Part shown: positions 42,058-52,400 of the stretch, piece after piece
Layout of the letters: each line of letters begins with the position of its first letter
Numbering within the stretch: position 1 is the first letter of the stretch
From: DASVUC01 sp038237225
GTDB lineage: Bacteria > Planctomycetota > Phycisphaerae > Tepidisphaerales > Tepidisphaeraceae
NCBI GenBank assembly: GCA_038237225.1
Contig: JBBRYX010000016.1
Coordinates: 1-64,000 of the forward strand
Length of the DNA stretch: 64,000 nt
Direction: 5' to 3'
Translations under genes and position numbers: made by a program
The notes under the pieces: generated by a model
What the model was told of the DNA's origin: nothing
The model's input: only the letters and a program-made list of their open reading frames with translations
Database searches by the model: none

Positions 42058-43055
42058 TGATGAAGGATCAAGGCAAGAGGCAAGAGGCAAGAGGCACGAA
42101 GGGGAAGAGTGTCCGCGTGCGCGCCGGCTTCACGCTGACGGAGATCCTGATTGTGATTGGGATCATCGTGCTGCTGTTGTCGCTGGCGGTGCCGGTGTTC
42201 AATGCGATCCGCGGGACGCGCAGTCTGGAAGGGGCGGAGAACCAGCTGAGCGCGCTCATGGCGCGGGTTCGGACGGAAGCGATCGGGAATCAGAAGGTGA
42301 TGGGGCTGTTCTTTTTCATCGACCCCCGAAATCCGGATCGAATCAGCTGCGCGGAAGTGGAGCAGGTGCCCGGACCGGCGCTGGTCAACAATGTGCCCAC
42401 CCCTCAGCTCGAGATTTACCTGGATCTGGTTGCGGAACGGGATTTCCTGCTCCTGTCGCCGGGCGTGGGTTTGCAACTGGTGGACGATTGCGATGTCCTC
42501 AAGCAGCCGGCTCCTTCTACGTCACCCGGGCAGCGCCTGGATGATGGTTATCTTGGCTACAACACCCTGTGCCGGGGCGCGACCAATACCAGCAACTACA
42601 CAACCATCGCCCGCTTTGGCGGCGTCGTCCTGTTCGATTCAAATGGCCGATTGACATCCCAAACCTATGGCTTCCGTATTCAACTGGACGATGGGAAGCA
42701 GCAGCTGAATCCGACACCGATGGGCGACCTGCTCTTTTATAATAACAATCCCGCCAATCCGGCCATCAACCCAAACCTGCCGAATAACATGGAGTTCATC
42801 GATTCCGGAACCAGCGGCATCTTCGCCGAGCATTATCCGCGATCGCAGTTCGGGCTGGTGATCTTCGACAATGATGCATTCCATAACGCCAATCCCGGGC
42901 CGAATGCTGACCCGGACATGCAGTTGACGCAGAAACTGGGTGGAAACAAATTCGTCGGGACTGACGAGGACAAAGAAGAGAAGTGGCTGGACGCCAACGC
43001 CTTGCCGCTATTGGTCAATCGGTATAACGGAACGCTGACGCGAGGCGGATCATGA
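42057..43055 (+). CDS. prepilin-type protein (GspH-like) with heptamer-encoded leader
   Basis: A 332-residue pseudopilin-like protein. The leader MMKDQGKRQEARGTKGKSVR contains KRQEARG, translated straight from aggcaag heptamers (42070-42100). GFTLTEILIVIGIIVLLLSL follows. The ATG at 42057 overlaps the previous stop by one base. A helix plus beta-rich body resembles GspH-type minor pseudopilins. Confidence 0.85.
   Translation: MMKDQGKRQEARGTKGKSVRVRAGFTLTEILIVIGIIVLLLSLAVPVFNAIRGTRSLEGAENQLSALMARVRTEAIGNQKVMGLFFFIDPRNPDRISCAEVEQVPGPALVNNVPTPQLEIYLDLVAERDFLLLSPGVGLQLVDDCDVLKQPAPSTSPGQRLDDGYLGYNTLCRGATNTSNYTTIARFGGVVLFDSNGRLTSQTYGFRIQLDDGKQQLNPTPMGDLLFYNNNPANPAINPNLPNNMEFIDSGTSGIFAEHYPRSQFGLVIFDNDAFHNANPGPNADPDMQLTQKLGGNKFVGTDEDKEEKWLDANALPLLVNRYNGTLTRGGS
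42070..42100. repeat. aggcaag heptamer run inside a prepilin leader
   Basis: Three to four aggcaag words in the coding strand, giving the residues GKRQEARG in the signal segment. Same words as at 40471 and 43065. Confidence 0.8.
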
Positions 43056-44224
43056 TGATGAAGACAGGCAAGAGGCAAGAGGCAGGAGGCAAGAGGGGGA
43101 GAGCGCTTGCGCGCGGCGGTTACTCGTTTCCTGAAGTCATGTTCGCGGTGGTGGTGCTGGGGATCGGGTTCATCATGCTGGCGGCAATCTTTCCGGTCGC
43201 GGTGCGCCAAAGCAAGCTGACGGGCGATGAGACGCGGGCGCTGGCGCTAGCGCGAAGCGTGGTGGGACAGGTGACGGGTCTGGCGGTAGGTTCGGATGCG
43301 CCGGACGCGGATTTCTATCGGTGGGCGTTTGTTCCTCCCAAGGACCCGGATCAGATGAACCGCGATTGGAAGGGACCCACCATCACGTTGCCCGATGGAT
43401 TGCCCCTGCACGTGGGCAATTCGTTATTCCCGGCAACGGGATTAGGAGCTCAGCCTGGCGCGCAGCAATGGTTCACACGCGCCCAGTCCAATACTTTTTA
43501 TAAAGCTCTGAAACCTTCCGCGAGCATGGCGCCGGGGCGCGTCTTCCCGGTTTATTCGCTAAAAGGGTGGGATTGGCTGCGTGGAAACGAGATCAGTGCC
43601 AACGATGCTCGATATGGTTCTGTGCTGCTTTATCGGCGGGATGGGGATCCCAACCTGCCGCCTTCCTACTGGTCACCCGTCATGCAGGTGTACGTGATCC
43701 TGGCGCAGGCGCGGGGGCGAACGCTTTTTGAGAATTCTGAAACCGGTCCGGACGTTGCGCAGCAGTGGACGAACTGGCGCGTGGGAAATCCCAAGCCCGG
43801 TGCATGGTCATCCGCCAACCTGTTTCCGCGTTTTGCATACGTTCGGATGACGAACGATTACCGGAACCTGACCCAGCCATCTGATGGTCCCGGCCCCGAT
43901 CTGCTGCAGCTCGATTCAAAGACGGATCCCTATGGAATGGGGGGTGGATTGAGTGAAGGATCATACGTAGTGATCAGTGAGACAGGAAAGGTTTATCAAC
44001 TGGGGTCATCGGTGTCACCAGGTCAGTGGGAGTTGATTGCGGGCAACGACATGGCAGACAGCACGGAGAACACAGGAAGCGGCGCGGCGCAGCTTGGCGT
44101 GTTTTTAGGGCGTGAGCGCACTTTCACAAAAAACGATCCGGTGAATGGCAAGCCGATCTTTAGCGGTCCAGCGCAGGATATCTACATGTACACGGCGGTG
44201 GTTCCGATCCGAAAGGAGCAATGA
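43052..44224 (+). CDS. prepilin-type protein (GspI/PilV-like) with heptamer-encoded leader
   Basis: A 390-residue pseudopilin-like protein. The leader MMMKTGKRQEAGGKRGRALA comes largely from an aggcaag run. GGYSFPEVMFAVVVLGIGFI is a PilV/GspI-like helix with Ser-Phe-Pro-Glu in place of Thr-Leu-Ile-Glu. The conserved Glu5 is kept. It overlaps the previous gene by 4 bp and is followed after 4 bp by the next. Confidence 0.84.
   Translation: MMMKTGKRQEAGGKRGRALARGGYSFPEVMFAVVVLGIGFIMLAAIFPVAVRQSKLTGDETRALALARSVVGQVTGLAVGSDAPDADFYRWAFVPPKDPDQMNRDWKGPTITLPDGLPLHVGNSLFPATGLGAQPGAQQWFTRAQSNTFYKALKPSASMAPGRVFPVYSLKGWDWLRGNEISANDARYGSVLLYRRDGDPNLPPSYWSPVMQVYVILAQARGRTLFENSETGPDVAQQWTNWRVGNPKPGAWSSANLFPRFAYVRMTNDYRNLTQPSDGPGPDLLQLDSKTDPYGMGGGLSEGSYVVISETGKVYQLGSSVSPGQWELIAGNDMADSTENTGSGAAQLGVFLGRERTFTKNDPVNGKPIFSGPAQDIYMYTAVVPIRKEQ
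43065..43098. repeat. aggcaag heptamer run inside a prepilin leader
   Basis: Four aggcaag-type words, one with aggcagg, in the coding strand. Third occurrence of the same heptamer at a pseudopilin start within 3 kb. Confidence 0.8.
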
Positions 44225-44228
44225 GCAG

Positions 44229-46481
44229 GTGAGTGTCCATCGCTTAAATCGCAATTGCGGGTTCACTTTAATTGAGGTGATGATTTCGATTTTCTTGACG
44301 CTGCTGCTGATCATTGGGATCAACCAGGCGTTTAAGATCATGTCCTCCACCGTTGGCGCAGGCCAGGCGATGGGTGTGAGCACGCGCGACAGCTTTTCAG
44401 CCCAACTCGTGCTTCAACAGGAGATCTCCCAGGCATTGTCGCACTCGGCCGAGACACCATTCCTGATCATCGACTCGCAGGCCCAAAGGGCTTTTCGGCA
44501 TAAGCAGGATTTGGAGTTTGATCGAGATGGCGATCCGATGACGATCGACCTGAATAACAACAATGCAGAAGGGGAGGCCCCACTTCGCCCCGATCTGCCG
44601 TATTCCGCAAATCAGGTTCGAGGCGAACGAAAGTGGTGGTTTCAACAGAACGATCGAATCCACCGAACCGACATGCTTGGTTTCTTCACCAACGGACTGT
44701 ATCGCCGGCAAACAGGAAACGACGGGGATGCGCTGCCGGATGGTTTCACCGCGGTGGATCCAAGAACCCCTGGCAACAGAGAGGCGTATGGTCCGGCGAC
44801 CCCGAGTTTTGCGGCGCAGCAGTCCTCGCAGCAGGCTTACGTATGGTTTGGTCATTTGTGGCTGCCCACCGCCGCCAATCCCGCTGCCGTCCCGACAACC
44901 GGATGGTATGTAGATACGGCGACACCGCAGATGCCCAGCTATCCGGGTGAGGGCACTTATGCGACGAATCCTTACAACTATCTCGCTACAGACTGGATCG
45001 TGGGGCGAATGCAGATCCTGTTGACTCCGGGTTGGAAGCGGCCGGATGTAGCGATGGATGTGCCGTTGAATTGGAATGACTGGCATAAGATGGAGCCAAC
45101 CAGCTTAAGGGGGACCAAGACACTGGGCACGGACGACAACCGCCCAGCGCCCGCCCCAGTGGACCGCGCACAGACTTCCGGAACGACGCACGGCCAACTA
45201 CTCACGGCGATCGATCGCCCGCCGTTCGTCGGCCCGCCTTTGAAAAGAACACAAATCAATAACCCTCAGGAGTTCGCGGCATATCTGCCACTCGCGCACT
45301 ATCAGACAATGAACCGAGACAAGACCGGTCGCATTTTCACGCATCCCTGGAGTGCGAATACGCCGGCGGACTGGAGCGCCGCCAGCTGGGACAAGGCGGC
45401 GGAGTTCCAGTCGGTGGAGGCGGGGCGTTACGACTGCGCAGTGGGCGACTTCAGTACGTTCAAGAGCATCCTGATGCAGTCGATAGCGCGTGCCAATTCC
45501 TACAACTACCAGAACCAGGCTTACAACTGGCGCTGGTGGGAACCCCTGTCCTACCGGTTCCGCGCAAATCCGAACATCATGAAGCCCATGGATGCGGCAG
45601 GAGTGGCGCAGGCGCAGCCGGTTTTGCTGCGGCACTGCACGCAGTTCCTCGTTGAGTTTGCGGGAGACTTTGTCAAGCAGAGCAATGACGTTCAGGTGCC
45701 TCGCGGGAGCCCGCAGCAGTACCTGAACACGGACTACGGAAACGTGATGGATGTGTACTTCGACAAGAAAGATCCCCAGCCAACCGATGGGATCATTGAT
45801 TACTACGTTCTGAAGGGGAACGTGAACGACCCGAAGACCTGGGTGAGAAAGATTCGTTGGTACGGCTTCCCCCGGGATATCGACAACGACGATAGAGTAT
45901 TGGGATACCGGGAAAGCCGGACGGGTGAAGGCGCTATGACGAACAACGATATTGTCGATGTCGTTCCGGTTCGTGACATTCTGCTGACAGGTTTCACTAA
46001 GACTGCCGATCCGGTGACCAAGAAGATGAGGACTTGGGCCGGGCACGGATGGGATGGAAGCGGCATCCAGAATCCCGCGGCAGTTCCGCCGGACCCGCTG
46101 CCCACATTTGCCGGCGCCCCGTTCGAGAAGGACCTGGAAGCCTTCGACAATGCGGATGGAATGCACATGGGTTATCTCCGCTCGCAGGGAATGGCCGGTG
46201 TGGGCGGGAGTACGGGTGACTATGCCACCTCGGTGGCACAAGATTCACGGTATTTTTGTGCGTTCGGTCCGGTGGGATCGGAACAAAACAATTCCGGCGG
46301 GGGCAGGCGTGCTTATGCTGCGAACATAACTTCCCCGAGCTCCAGCAACCCCGTGATGCCGCTCGTTGCGGACGACAGTCTGACGCGAATCAAGCTGCTT
46401 CGCATCACCATCACACTGGACGATCCGAATAATCGGCTGCCCGAAGCGCAAACCTTCGAATATGTAATTGCTTTGCCGTAA
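44229..46481 (+). CDS. large prepilin-type protein (GspJ/PilW-like)
   Basis: A 750-residue protein; leader VSVHRLNRNC then GFTLIEVMISIFLTLLLIIG. The GTG at 44229 is chosen because an aaggag site lies 10 bp upstream and the leader length is normal; the open frame runs further back through the previous gene. Minor pseudopilins of GspJ type have about 200 residues, so this one carries some 500 extra residues rich in Trp, Tyr and Asn, with no motif I recognise. Confidence 0.82.
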   Translation: MSVHRLNRNCGFTLIEVMISIFLTLLLIIGINQAFKIMSSTVGAGQAMGVSTRDSFSAQLVLQQEISQALSHSAETPFLIIDSQAQRAFRHKQDLEFDRDGDPMTIDLNNNNAEGEAPLRPDLPYSANQVRGERKWWFQQNDRIHRTDMLGFFTNGLYRRQTGNDGDALPDGFTAVDPRTPGNREAYGPATPSFAAQQSSQQAYVWFGHLWLPTAANPAAVPTTGWYVDTATPQMPSYPGEGTYATNPYNYLATDWIVGRMQILLTPGWKRPDVAMDVPLNWNDWHKMEPTSLRGTKTLGTDDNRPAPAPVDRAQTSGTTHGQLLTAIDRPPFVGPPLKRTQINNPQEFAAYLPLAHYQTMNRDKTGRIFTHPWSANTPADWSAASWDKAAEFQSVEAGRYDCAVGDFSTFKSILMQSIARANSYNYQNQAYNWRWWEPLSYRFRANPNIMKPMDAAGVAQAQPVLLRHCTQFLVEFAGDFVKQSNDVQVPRGSPQQYLNTDYGNVMDVYFDKKDPQPTDGIIDYYVLKGNVNDPKTWVRKIRWYGFPRDIDNDDRVLGYRESRTGEGAMTNNDIVDVVPVRDILLTGFTKTADPVTKKMRTWAGHGWDGSGIQNPAAVPPDPLPTFAGAPFEKDLEAFDNADGMHMGYLRSQGMAGVGGSTGDYATSVAQDSRYFCAFGPVGSEQNNSGGGRRAYAANITSPSSSNPVMPLVADDSLTRIKLLRITITLDDPNNRLPEAQTFEYVIALP

Positions 46482-46492
46482 AGGACCCTGTC

Positions 46493-49400
46493 ATGCGATT
46501 GATGATCAAACCGTTTCGAATGATGCTCGAGCGACTCGAGAGGCAATTGCGCCTCAACCGGAGGGGCTCAGTGCTGATTCTCGTAGTGGCGCTTCTGGTG
46601 CTGATGGCGCTGATCGGCACAGCCTATATTTCCACCACCCGCATCGACCGCTACAGCATCCGTCAGAACGCGCTATCCAACCAGGTTGATCTGGCGGCGG
46701 AGAGCGTGGTGAACATGACCATTAACGCGATGGATTCTGATCTGTTCGATGGGATGCATTATCGCGGCGTCACCACTGACCCTTCGGTGCCGTCCACATA
46801 TGACAATTGGGATGGCTTTGCGACGGCCGCGCCGTCAATGAACATTTGGAATTCAGATAACAAGCAGCCATCGGTACTCAAACACGCAACGCCGATTGCC
46901 GATCCAAACGACGCGTGGCTGGCTTCGCGGTACCCTCGGTTGTTGCATGAAGATAAGAAGATGAGTATTCAGGCCAACGGTATCAATGACAATCCGCCGG
47001 TCTGGGAGTCCATCAGCTATCCGCTGTTCGAGAATATCCCGCAGAGGTTCAAGGGCTTGGTGCCGAATCAGAACTTTTTTTGGCAGTTTGACGCTCCCGA
47101 TGCGCGGGACGATCAGGTGAATAACCCTGGTTTCATGCTTTCGCTTCAGAAGCATTGGTTTGAGCCCACGTTTAAGACCGTAACGGCAGCAGACGGAACC
47201 GTTCACACGTATCCTGCGCTGCGGCCGCGACTCTCGCTTCCCGATCCAATTGTCGGAAGCACCGGGCAGGTGACCGATCAACAGTACAAAAACAGCAGCA
47301 ACAATTCCGAGCCGTTTCTCGCGGCGGATGCCGACGGTGATGGGATTGCAGATGCCGGACTTTTCAAGCTGCCGATGGGAGATATTGGCGGGATTCGCTA
47401 CTACGCCGGCGTCCGCATCATCGACAACAACTCAGCCATCAATATTAACACCGCGTGGGCGGAGGGTGATGCAAATTATCGTGGGGAACGGACTGCGTGG
47501 AGCAACGGGAGCGGCACCAGCAGCTCGACGACTGCCGATCGGCTCGTGACGAACTACTTTCAGAACAGCATTGATCTTGGCTCGCTCCTGTGGTCGTTCG
47601 ATCCTGCATGGAAGCAGGGCATCAAGGGCAGCGGTATCGTGCCCGAGCCCTATTGGCAACAGGAAGAAGTGCAGAGGTTGAAGAGATTCTGGTGGGGTAT
47701 TAACAGCGGTGGGCCTGATGGGATCACGACAAACTTTGAGGCGTTCCCGGCTGACCCGTTCTACGATGAGCCCGTTTTTGACGACAACCGGGAGCCGCGT
47801 ATCACGTGGGTAGCGAGCAATGGTAAGCCTAGCTATGAATTTCAGTACACCTCTGTGGGCGACGCGATGTACGCCCAATTGGGGCGGCGTCTGTTCAACC
47901 CGGGCTGGAACTACGAACGTGATTTCATTGCGCAGACTCCGGACAGGATGGCTCCCTACAGCGCATTCGGGTCCGAAGATTCCGCTGCTCTGATCTTTCA
48001 CTTTGGAATGATTAATCCGCGCGTGGGGCGCTCGCCGCTGGAGGAATTGTTCTACCGGGCGAGCCTGAAGACCGTCGGCAAAAAGGACTCTGTTTATACG
48101 AGCGCGGCCAACTACGACTTCGTTACCAAGGATATAAAGACGCCATCTTACGCGGCGACCGACCTGCAAATCGGGCAGTGGTTCAAGGATAATTTCTATT
48201 ACGATCAATCGAATGAATCGGGCGGCAAACGCGAGATCCCCGGTGCGTACACCAACCCGCTCCTCTCTCTCTTCCACCCGCGCAGGACGATGCTCGTGAC
48301 TCACAATCCGGTCAGCAACCAAGCGCCGCGGCGCGATATGCGCGGGCTGTGGAACTTGGATATACCTCTGGGGATAGTTTTGCCTTCACCGCAGGTGGGC
48401 GCCCTCACCTATGCCGGCACAAACCAGAAGGTGCCGGGGCCTCTGTTGCTTGACCCGAAGAAGTACATGGATGCGACGGGGCAGACCCTCGTGATCTACA
48501 ACGGTTCGAACATGTCCGATGCCGCTATCGTCAACAAGCAGGATGTGGTGTGGACCGAGCAGATGCCGTTTTGGAATTCGAGCCAGAAGTACGGGTACAG
48601 CGAATATGTCGCGCCTAAAGCCTCAGCGAACACTTCGAACTTCGGTGAATTGTGGCGTGCGTTCTGGAACGTGATGTCAGTGGAGGATGGAACCAAGACG
48701 CCGTTTGACCGCTCTTTTGAACACACGATCGGAGCGACCGGGAAGAACGCCAGCACGGGACTTTGGGGTCATCGCACAAATGCCCAACCCGGTGATGGTT
48801 ACACCTTGAACGATCCATATGTGGGCCAGAAGTTCTGGGACCAGAATGTCCTCGTATCCAGTAAGCCCGTCGCTCCGTTTCTCGCCGAAGGGGACGACTA
48901 CAACAAATTCGACGAGGTTGCGCCCACTTTTGTTGCAGCGGACTACCCCTTTACGGGGACGACGGGAAAACCTCCGCAAGGCTGGCATCCGGCGCGGATG
49001 TTCCGGTCATCCATTCGGGCGACTCCGAAGACGGGGACCGGCAGTGCGGGTCTTGAGGTGGACCAGACTGCGCCGTTCGATGAAAGTACGCCGCGTTTTC
49101 CGGCCTTGCAGGAGATGTTGCTGCGAGCGGCGATTGCCGCGGTGAATACGGAAGATCTACGCGATTCGGATTCAGACAAGGATATCCTCGACCCGATTCA
49201 GGTGCGCAGCAATGCGGCGACGCAGCCGATCGATAATCCGTACTATGTGGCCCGGCAGAGTACCGATCCGGTGCAGTTGCCCCAGCCGCCGAGGAAGCTG
49301 AGAGGTCATGGCACGGGCGACATTACAGCCCATCGCATCCGGCTGAATGCGGTGATGGAGAACACTTACAAACATGTGAACGTGGTGGTTTACGGTAACG

Positions 49401-52400
49401 AGAAACAGCCATTCATTTCCGAGGTTTTCGCGAGCACGGATCCCGGCGTGGGTGCCGACGGTTATGTCGCGGTTGAACTCTACAATCCGTATGACGATGA
49501 CATTGAAATGACCAATTGGAAGTTGGTCGCAATTGATCGACGCCATGACACTAAGGGGACGGGTGAATATCGCCTGAAGCTGGGAGATTTTCCTGACCCG
49601 CTGGTATCGCAGCCTGGAAGCCCGGACTTGATTGCGGATTTCGATATCGATCACCAGGTCGGCGGCCCATCCGGTACGCTAAAGCAGCAGGTCTGGCCGA
49701 TCAAAGATGTCAATGATACCTATGCGCCGCTCATCGTGCCGGCGCATGGGTATCTCCTGCTGGAGAATTATCACGATGGTGTCACGGGAACTGTAACGAT
49801 CGCAGTGCCTGCGACCAAACGGCCGAAGGCCTCAGGCCTGCCCGAGGCAACGGATATTCCGCAGGCGAACAGGGGAACCGATCGCTCCTACAACGATTTG
49901 GGTGTTTCCTTGAACAACCGCGGAGCGACGGGTACGCAGCTCCCACAGCTAAACGTGGCGTTTGTTCCGGGACTGTCAGGTTTTATAGATACGACTTGGA
50001 CGGTGGGTACCGGGTCCGAGGGATGGGGTGCAAAGCGCACTGTCTTCAATCGCGAGTTGGTACTTCTGCGCCCGCGGCGCGCTGATGGGGTCTACTCACG
50101 CGGCTTCTATCCTCCGCTTTTCGACATCAACCAAAACGCGATTTGTTCGGCGATGCTCTTCGATGAGAATTGGAGCCTCAACGACCTGGTTCCAGTCGAT
50201 TCGTTTGATTTCACCGGCCTTCAGTTGACCGGGGGCAGTGATGCGGCGCACGGGGCCGCCTCGGCTGCGATCTGGCATTACGTGCGGCAGAACGCAGACG
50301 CCGGCGCCCAGACTCCCGACGCTACCAAACCGGGATCCCAATATGATCCTGGGAAGTGGAAGTTCGTTTATCCCGGGCGTTACGATGCAGGACCTTCGAA
50401 CGCGACTTGGAGCAGCGGCACTGCTTATCCCGGCGCCACTCCAATTTGGGGCGCATCGCTGACGAGAGGGCGGCAGCAAGGCACAGAGGTGTATACTTTC
50501 GCCGCCGGAGCGGCCCCTGATGTCTGGCCTCCTGCGGCCTTCCAAGCTCTGACCGCAGTCACGCTGGGATCGTCGAATCAGTCCACTCCCGACTCACCGG
50601 TCATTGCAGACAACAACAACATCACCGCATCCTATCCAACGCGTTTCCCAATCCAGTTGCACGCGCAGGGTTGGCAGGTGAATTCGCTGGTTCCGACCGG
50701 TTGGATGGGTCTGGTCAAAGGCGCACAGGATTACACGGCCGATTCCAAGCTCCCCTCCTACGCTCTTTTCCCGTTTGGCGGGATCGGACGTAATGGAGAT
50801 TTGTTGCAGATCCCATTTATCGGCGCGTACAGGGTGTCGCGTGCGGTGCCCGATGATGCGGGCGCGAGCGGAGTACCGCCTTTGCCGAAATACGCCAATG
50901 TTTTCGGCACCGCGACTGTTCCGGCGGAGCCGCCCCCTGGAGAAAACTTTGACGGCACAACCCGATTAATCGAGCTGAACAGTATCACCATGGACAGTAT
51001 CTTTGCCGAAGATACGGATCTTGACGATGATCCGCGCGTTCAGATGAACGCAACGGTGCCGACCGTCGGGCCGGTGGTGACAGGCAACGTCGATCCCACT
51101 CAGTTCGGTACAACCCGGATTGCGACGAAGCAGAAATGGCGGGCGGACGATCGAACGACGCAGGGTCGCGAACAGATTGGGCGCTTCTGCCCGCTGATCA
51201 CGCTTCTGCCCGGCGGTGACGCAAGGTTCGCTGGCAAGTACACGGACGACATCCAGTTGCCTCGGGCGGATTACGTCGATTCGGGTCTGTTCGGTTATCC
51301 CAATCCAAGGGGAACGGGTTTCCCTACAATCAACGAGCAGATTCTCATCAACGATTACGCTTTTGATCCGTCGTTCCGCCCGTTCGTGCAAGGCAAGGCG
51401 GATGCGATAGGTGCGGATTGGGATGGTTACCGCCGTTATCATTGGGCGACGCACCTGTTTGATTTCCTCACCGTGCAGGCGCCTCATGATGATTCCATGG
51501 CGGATTATCCGCGGCATCAGCCGTGGCAGGTCAACACGCATTATACGCCGGGAATGATGGTGGAATACATTGATCGGATTAACAAAGTGATTCCTACCTC
51601 GAATCAGCCCAATCCTCTGTACATGAAGCCTTGCGTGTACCTGTGTACGAAGCAGCACGATTCCGGCTCTGTATTTGTGATGGGCTTCGCGGACTCGTTT
51701 TTGTGGAATTCGGATCCAATGGATGGCAAGAAGGATCCTCTCTGGCACATGTTGCCGCGCATTCCGCAGTCGAACTCCGGCGGGCTTGCCGGGAACTCCG
51801 GCGATGCACGTGCTTACAGCGCAGAGTATTCGCAACCGGTTGAAGGACTCATCAACATCAACACGGCGAATTGGAAGGTGCTCTCGGCGCTGCCTCTCAT
51901 CGTGAACCCCAATTCCGGACAGGTTGTGGATCCGAATGCGGATCCTTCAACAAGCGATTATGGTGACGTCAAGATCCCGCAGATGTCGAACATCGTGGGC
52001 AAGACGAATAACTTGCCGATCACCTATCGCCAGCTTAATGAGGAACTGGCCCGCGCAATTGAGTACTTTCGTGATCGCGATGGGCAAGCAAATCCCGCTG
52101 ACCCCGCAACGGGCTCGCCAAAGGGTGCGCCGATCATGGCGCCGCACGGTCCATTTAAGAGCATTTACGAACTCAATGAAATGACGGACCTGCGACCCCC
52201 GGAGTTGGTGGACTGGAAGGATACTGCGAATCCCGCCGGCAATCCCTTCCGCGGCCACGGTTTTGCGGACGGCATGGGGCTGTACACCATGCAGTACCTT
52301 GGCTCTGCAAGTTACTTGACCGCAACATATTCAACTGACACACCCGGCGATGGTGATCCTGATGGTGGGCTCGGTGATCTGTCGCCTGGGATTAAGGTGT

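Noticed and set aside
44145..44228. N-terminal extension of the 750-residue prepilin
   Set aside because: It overlaps the previous gene completely and would place the processing site far from the N-terminus; the GTG at 44229 has a proper ribosome site.
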